This document shows, in pieces, positions 59,365 to 64,000 of a DNA stretch of 64,000 nucleotides. The stretch lies in NCBI GenBank assembly GCA_028564925.1, contig CM053031.1, positions 93,274,273 to 93,338,272 of the forward strand, written 5' to 3'. The position numbers and the translations under genes are program-made. How positions within the stretch are numbered: the first letter of the stretch is position 1; every line of letters starts with the position of its first letter. The notes below the pieces were generated by a model. It searched no databases. It was not told the origin of the DNA and saw only the letters and a list, made by a program, of their open reading frames with translations. Source of the stretch: Lithobates sylvaticus. Taxonomy: Eukaryota > Chordata > Amphibia > Anura > Ranidae.

Positions 59365-61741
59365 ATTCCCTAGATTGACTAACGACCAGCTAGAACTCCT
59401 GGAGGCCCCCATCACTAAGGAGGACATTTCCGAGGCTATCTCCTGTCTGGCCACATCCAAGGCCCCTGGATTGGATGGCCTACCACTTGAATTCTATGCC
59501 ACCTACTCTGAAATTCTAATCCCTAAACTTTACGACCTGTACAAATCCATATTTGATTCAGGAATTCTGCCCCCCTCTATGAGAGAAGCCCAAATTGTAG
59601 TAATCCCCAAGCCCGGTAAAGACCCTAAGTACCCAGAATCGTATAGACCTATCTCCTTACTACAGGTGGATATCAAAATATTAGCCAAGATTTTAGCCTC
59701 ACGCCTTAACCAGGTCATTCTGTCACTGATACACCCTGACTAGACAGGTTTTATGCCAGGGAAAAATACAGCTATGAATATTCGCCGTCTATTCATGAAC
59801 ATCCAGGGTTCCCATGATGACATTGGCTCGAGGGTCGTGGTGGCTCTAGATGCCGCCAAGGCCTTCGACTCAGTGGAGTGGAATTACCTATGGGAGTGCC
59901 TTTCGAGATTTGGATTCGGCCCCAACTTTATTCGCTGGGTCCAGCTTCTATATCAATCCCCAAGAGCCAAGGTGTTCGTAAATGGCTGGCTTTCTGACCA
60001 ATTCCCGCTAGAGAGAGGGACCCGACAAGGCTGCCCCCTTTCACCCATGCTATATGCTTTGGCTGTGGAACCGTTGGCCATTATGATTCGTGCAGATACT
60101 AGCATCCGAGGCCTTAAGATAGGGAGTCTGGAAGAAAAGATCGGAATGTATGCCGATGACACGCTTCTATACCTAGCGGACTCGGGTCCCTCTCTCATTG
60201 CAGCCCTCCACTCCATAGAACAGGTCGGTAGCCACTCAGGCCTGAGTATTAACTGGTCGAAATCCCAGATCCTTCCGATTGACCACTTTCCCCCCCCATC
60301 CACGTCCCCTCCTCTGACTCTCCCGAGGGTCTCCCTGATCAAGTACCTTGGAGTACAAGTCACCAGAACGCTCACAGATTATACACTCTTGAACATTGAA
60401 CCTCTGTATACTCTAATCAAAACCAAAACACAGACTTGGGCCAGACTACCTCTGGGTGTCATGGGACGCATTAGTTTAGTTAAGATGATACTCCTCCCAA
60501 AGATACTCTATTTGGTGTGGCATGCCCCTCTGTATATACCACAAAAATTCTTCAAAATAATTGAAACCATTCTTAATTCCTTTATATGGGGCCACAGCAG
60601 ACACAAATTATCTTGGAGAACCCTGAAGAACCCAGTGACAATGGGAGGAGCCGCTCTTCCAGATTTTCAGGACTATTACCTTGCCTCCCAACTGTCCCAT
60701 TTCTACCATTTTGACAAGAACGAGCTACCAAGATACCAACTACTTCTCTGTGAGCGCCCTGGCGACCCAGCCCATACCCCACTTCAGTCAGTTCTCAGAG
60801 CCCCATTGACAAGACGCCCCTCCCAACACAAAACGGACATGCTGACACACCACCGCAGAGTATGGCGGATGGCACTACAAAAACTCGGGACCCCACAGGT
60901 CCACTCTCATACTCCTCTCTGGTTCAATACACACCTACCCCAATTATTGTCTATTCCAGACCCAGCGGTGTGGATACGCCATGGGATCCTATACATACAC
61001 CAGATCATGACCGCTGCGGGGCTTAAAACATTCCAAGCACTAAAGGATGAATTTTCCCTCCCCAATTGCCTCCTCTTCAGGTATTTACAACTCCGCCACG
61101 CTATACAAACCCAATTTACTGGCTCCAACCCATCCCTGGTAGTCCCCTCTATTGTAGACACAGTCACAGGTTCTGAACCAGCCAAACTAATTTCCACCCT
61201 ATACTCCGCCATTCGCCTCCCTAGTACCACAAGGTTGGCCTATACTGCCAAGACAAGATGGGAGGTGGATGTTGGAGCAATTGAGAATGAGGACTGGGAT
61301 GAAATTTTGGAGGACGTGAAAAGAGTCTCCCCCAAACTGTCAGACCGCCTCACGCAGTTGTATATTATACATAGGACCTATCTGACTCCTCAGAGGATAG
61401 CGCGTTACAAACCCACGTACAACCCAGGGTGCCGCTTATGCGACCACACCCCAGGCTCTTTCTTTCACCTCATATGGTCCTGTCCAGCTATACAAGCATA
61501 CTGGATACAGGTGGTTCGTTTCCTGCACGACCAAATGGGCTCTCCTGCTACCCTAGACCCAAAGATGTGCCTGCTCGGTCTGCTACCGGAATTAGACGCT
61601 GACAAACCCCTCCGCACCTTTTTACATGAGACGTTATTCATGGCGAGAAAAGTAGTGGCTCGTAATTGGATGCAGGCCCTGCCCCCTACAATCCAGTGTT
61701 GGAAAAAAGACATTACGATACTCTTCCATACAAGAAGCTGA
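59365..61741 (+). pseudogene. LINE ORF2 fragment: reverse transcriptase and C-terminal zinc motif
   Basis: One continuous frame of about 790 codons is broken by a single TAG at 59741-59743, where relatives have a codon for Q (HPDQTGF). Motifs in order: 'SKAPGLDGLPLEFY', 'KPGKDPKYPESYRPISLL', 'VVALDAAKAFDSVEWNYL', 'RGTRQGCPLSPMLYALAV', the catalytic 'YADDTLLYL' at about 60150, 'GLSINWSKSQIL', 'KYLGVQVT', then a C-x2-C-x8-H-x4-C motif near 61430-61480 as in L1-type C-termini. The N-terminal endonuclease is absent, so it cannot mobilise itself. It stops at TGA 61739-61741. Confidence 0.93.
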
Positions 61742-62040
61742 TCTATGTACATAGAGGGTGCCCACTTAAGTATGAGAAGGTTTGGAACAGATGGCTAGCA
61801 GATGGCGAAACGTGTACTTGACATGGTTATCCCCCCCCCCCCCATTTTTCTGTCCTGTTCATCATCAAGTACTGGTTCCACCCCAGACGGGCATATTGTT
61901 GTATGTCACACAGATGCTTCAATGTATGTATGTATGTATGTATGTATGTATGTACTACTGTTTTGGCCATGTTGGCTTATACCGATTTATGTACCATGTA
62001 TATACTTTTTAATAAAGTTGGTTTTCCAATTAAAAAAAAA
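59365..62040 (+). mobile_element. 5'-truncated L1/Tx1-group LINE with target-site duplication
   Basis: Bounded by exact direct repeats 'gaagggttaagaaaca' (59349-59364 and 62041-62056). The 3' end has AATAAA at 62011, a short A tail (62032-62040) and a (TATG)n run at 61922-61953. These are hallmarks of target-primed reverse transcription. The 5' part (ORF1, endonuclease) is missing. It is inserted in intron 8 in the sense orientation. The perfect 16-bp duplication and nearly open frame suggest a young insertion. Confidence 0.93.
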
Positions 62041-62056
62041 GAAGGGTTAAGAAACA

Positions 62057-62410
62057 GAGTCTACATGCATATAGTTTGAGCATCACTTTTTGAGTAAATG
62101 TGTTAATAGGTGCACAGTTCAAGAAATATTTTATTCTGAAGGATCATTTGTAGGATTAATAAAATGTATTTAGTATGAGCCGGCAGATGTCCTATAACTT
62201 TACACCTCAGTTCCTGCATGGAAATGTTGTTATGGGAGTGCATGTCATGGCTTCACTTGCTAACAGGCATCAGCAGGTAATGCTAGATTTATATACATGC
62301 TAAGCTGTGAAGTGAGTGTCGGTATGTTTTTACAATTGAAAGGTTAAAGTTGTTGTTGTGCATGAACAGCTTCCATCTTTCATGGCTTTTCCTGTCTCCT
62401 CCATATGCAG
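62057..62410. other. End of intron 8
   Basis: About 350 bp between the LINE and exon 9, with a good pyrimidine tract only close to the exon. No other feature. Confidence 0.45.
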
Positions 62411-62488
62411 AGCGCTTATTACTCTGACCTTAGCCTGGCCGGTGCTCCTCTCTCCAAGCAGCAGCAATCCGTGCACAATGGAAGTCGG
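62411..62488 (+). CDS. LRRFIP1: LRRFIP1 cassette exon 9
   Basis: Acceptor 'cctccatatgcag', donor CGG|GTCGGT, 78 nt, phase 0. It encodes 26 residues beginning SAYYSDLSLAGAPLSKQQQ and ending VHNGSR. It is rich in polar residues and lies downstream of the LINE insertion. It is probably optional, since its skipping preserves frame. Confidence 0.85.
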
Positions 62489-63514
62489 GTCGGTTACTCC
62501 ACATTTTTCCTCTCTCACATGCGTGCAGAATTTTTTTCTTTTTCCCGTAGCTCACTTCTTCTCTGTCCTTGCTCTCTCTCTCCTGTTACCGCTCATTCTT
62601 TTTTTTTTTTCTTGTGTTTTTTCGTTTTATTTCAAATGGAGATAAATTTGATTCCGATATGAACATTGACATGCAGTGAATGACTGTTTACTAATACTTT
62701 AATGTAGGTTGTAATTCTAAAGTCACAATTTGGACACATGGTATGAACGCCAGGCAAATAAAAGCACCCTCTATATTGGGGCTATTGTGGTCACTTGTGG
62801 AATAAAGTTGAGCATCGTGACCTCATCAGTGAACGGCAGTTTTTTTTTTTTCAGTACCCTTTTTGTCCAGTTACATGTAATACAAGCTCATTAATGTTTG
62901 TTAACATTATTGGTCATCCTATAATCATCTGCAGCAGAGATCATCCTAGGAACTGACCCAGGGTCTGTTAATGAGTTCTGCCAGTCTAGCTCGTTTCAGG
63001 CAATGGTAGCTACAAAGGGGGGCTGTTGATGCAGCTTGTATGAGGAGACGCGGACAGGGAACATTTGCCTAATATATTGACACTCACTCATAGCTCACTG
63101 GGCAGACAGCTGAAAAGCTGCTTATTGGAAATTTGGTATTCCTGCTACCTCTAAGTTGCTGCAGAAGTATAATACAAAACGACAAATCTTTTGGCGGGTA
63201 GCAGGATTTTCGTATATGTAGTTCTGCTGTGAACAAGTACATGGCTGTTTGCATGTAGTTTTGCTTTAATCATTTAATCAGCCCCATAGTGAGCACACAG
63301 TTGATGTATAATAAAGTAAGCAAGGTGCAGTAAGTAAGTAAAGTAAGCAACCTGACTGTAGAAGGTAAAGTCTGATTGGTTGCTGTGGGTTTCTGCAGTT
63401 CACCTTTACTTGATGTCCATGCTAATTGGGGATCATAGAGTTTATTTTTTGCCATTATTTGAAGCTTGCCCTATCACAGTTTGCATCTGCTTAATGTATT
63501 CCTTCCTTTTCCAG
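62489..63514. other. Intron 9
   Basis: Nothing beyond short T runs and a 'ctgattggttgctgtgggtt' scrap of a common frog repeat near 63372. Confidence 0.45.
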
Positions 63515-63559
63515 CCTTCACTTCTGAACTGCAACTCTCTGCCTTCCAGATCTCAGCGG
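63515..63559 (+). CDS. LRRFIP1: LRRFIP1 cassette exon 10
   Basis: Acceptor 'ccttccttttccag', donor CGG|GTGGGT, 45 nt, phase 0. It encodes PSLLNCNSLPSRSQR. Splice sites are good; homology is less certain than for the core exons. Confidence 0.8.
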
Positions 63560-63678
63560 GTGGGTAATTTATTGCACTCTTTGCTGCTGTTAAACGTTTC
63601 ATGAATCCTTTCCCTGTCCCTACCTCTCTTTTATGTTTCTTTATATCTGACTGTTTGCTCTCTGTTCCTTGGTGCTAG

Positions 63679-63738
63679 GGGTCCCTGTATGATGAGGGTG
63701 TCAGCAATAGCAGCCGTCGTTCTTCCAGTTCTCGGCCT
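63679..63738 (+). CDS. LRRFIP1: LRRFIP1 cassette exon 11
   Basis: Acceptor 'ccttggtgctag', donor CCT|GTGAGA, 60 nt, phase 0. It encodes GSLYDEGVSNSSRRSSSSRP, a serine/arginine stretch. It is the last exon visible. The intron that follows runs off the right edge. Confidence 0.85.
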
Positions 63739-64000
63739 GTGAGAGTTTCTTGGTTTTATTTTATTATCTGTAGTAAATATCTACTTGTTGAATACAGATC
63801 CAGCAATAAGTACTTTGTTCAGTAATGTAGCTGTAAGCTTATTAAAAATGTAATTTTGTAAGCTAGCTTTTTTTTTTTTAAATGACAGGTTTTATGAAAA
63901 ATGTACTGCAGAAATTGTATATGCCTATTAAAAAGGGTAAATTGCCTCAGACATTTTCACAGTCTTAGGCAGGCCATTCAAGGAGCAAATTTTCTTTTCT
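63739..64000. other. Start of the next LRRFIP1 intron
   Basis: Follows the GTGAGA donor of exon 11 and runs off the window. No feature. Confidence 0.5.

Noticed and set aside
60907-61230. Minus-strand open frames within the LINE
   Set aside because: Shadows of the reverse transcriptase frame on the opposite strand.

Overview
The window is vertebrate nuclear DNA, most likely from a ranid-type frog. It has small exons with GT/AG borders, very long introns and dense layers of short inverted-repeat transposons. It also carries a V-SINE with a tRNA-like head, an L1/Tx1-group LINE and a Penelope-like fossil. No bacterial or viral genes, CRISPR arrays or operons are present. Nothing here is a dedicated multi-gene system: the one host gene is LRRFIP1, and everything else is repeat or unremarkable intron.

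Host gene: the 5' part of LRRFIP1 (leucine-rich repeat flightless-interacting protein 1) runs on the + strand from a GC-rich promoter and first coding exon (ATG at 17926) to beyond the right edge. Eleven coding exons are supported: 17926-17970, 39606-39692, 49231-49248, 49803-49850, 52171-52215, 55167-55217, 56234-56290, 56502-56564 (3' border uncertain), 62411-62488, 63515-63559 and 63679-63738. Ten have both borders in phase 0 on clear splice sites, which suits cassette-type alternative splicing. Together they encode about 199 residues. The coiled-coil half of the protein must lie to the right.

Layout: 1-17640 is intergenic and almost wholly repeat. It holds a 31-bp minisatellite, a TTAA-flanked element split by a MITE and by a hAT-like element that carries a 2-kb 30-bp minisatellite, further MITEs, an ACGAA-rich element, an old retroelement piece, a second copy of the minisatellite-bearing hAT-like element, and a V-SINE. 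Intron 1 (21.6 kb) holds a 195-bp foldback, several hAT-like elements with 8-bp target duplications, a Penelope-like fossil interrupted by a MITE, one arm of a large inverted repeat, a Tc1/mariner tail and a TTAA-type composite. Intron 2 holds an intact-ended TTAA element and the second arm of the inverted repeat. Intron 8 holds a hAT-like element with a 21-bp minisatellite and a 5'-truncated LINE with a 16-bp target-site duplication and an almost open reverse transcriptase frame.

The most interesting signals are these: three hAT-like elements with exact 8-bp duplications that each contain a minisatellite; a near-identical inverted duplication about 10 kb apart with microsatellites at its breakpoints; a long foldback inside transcribed intron 1; and deep nesting that allows relative dating of insertions.
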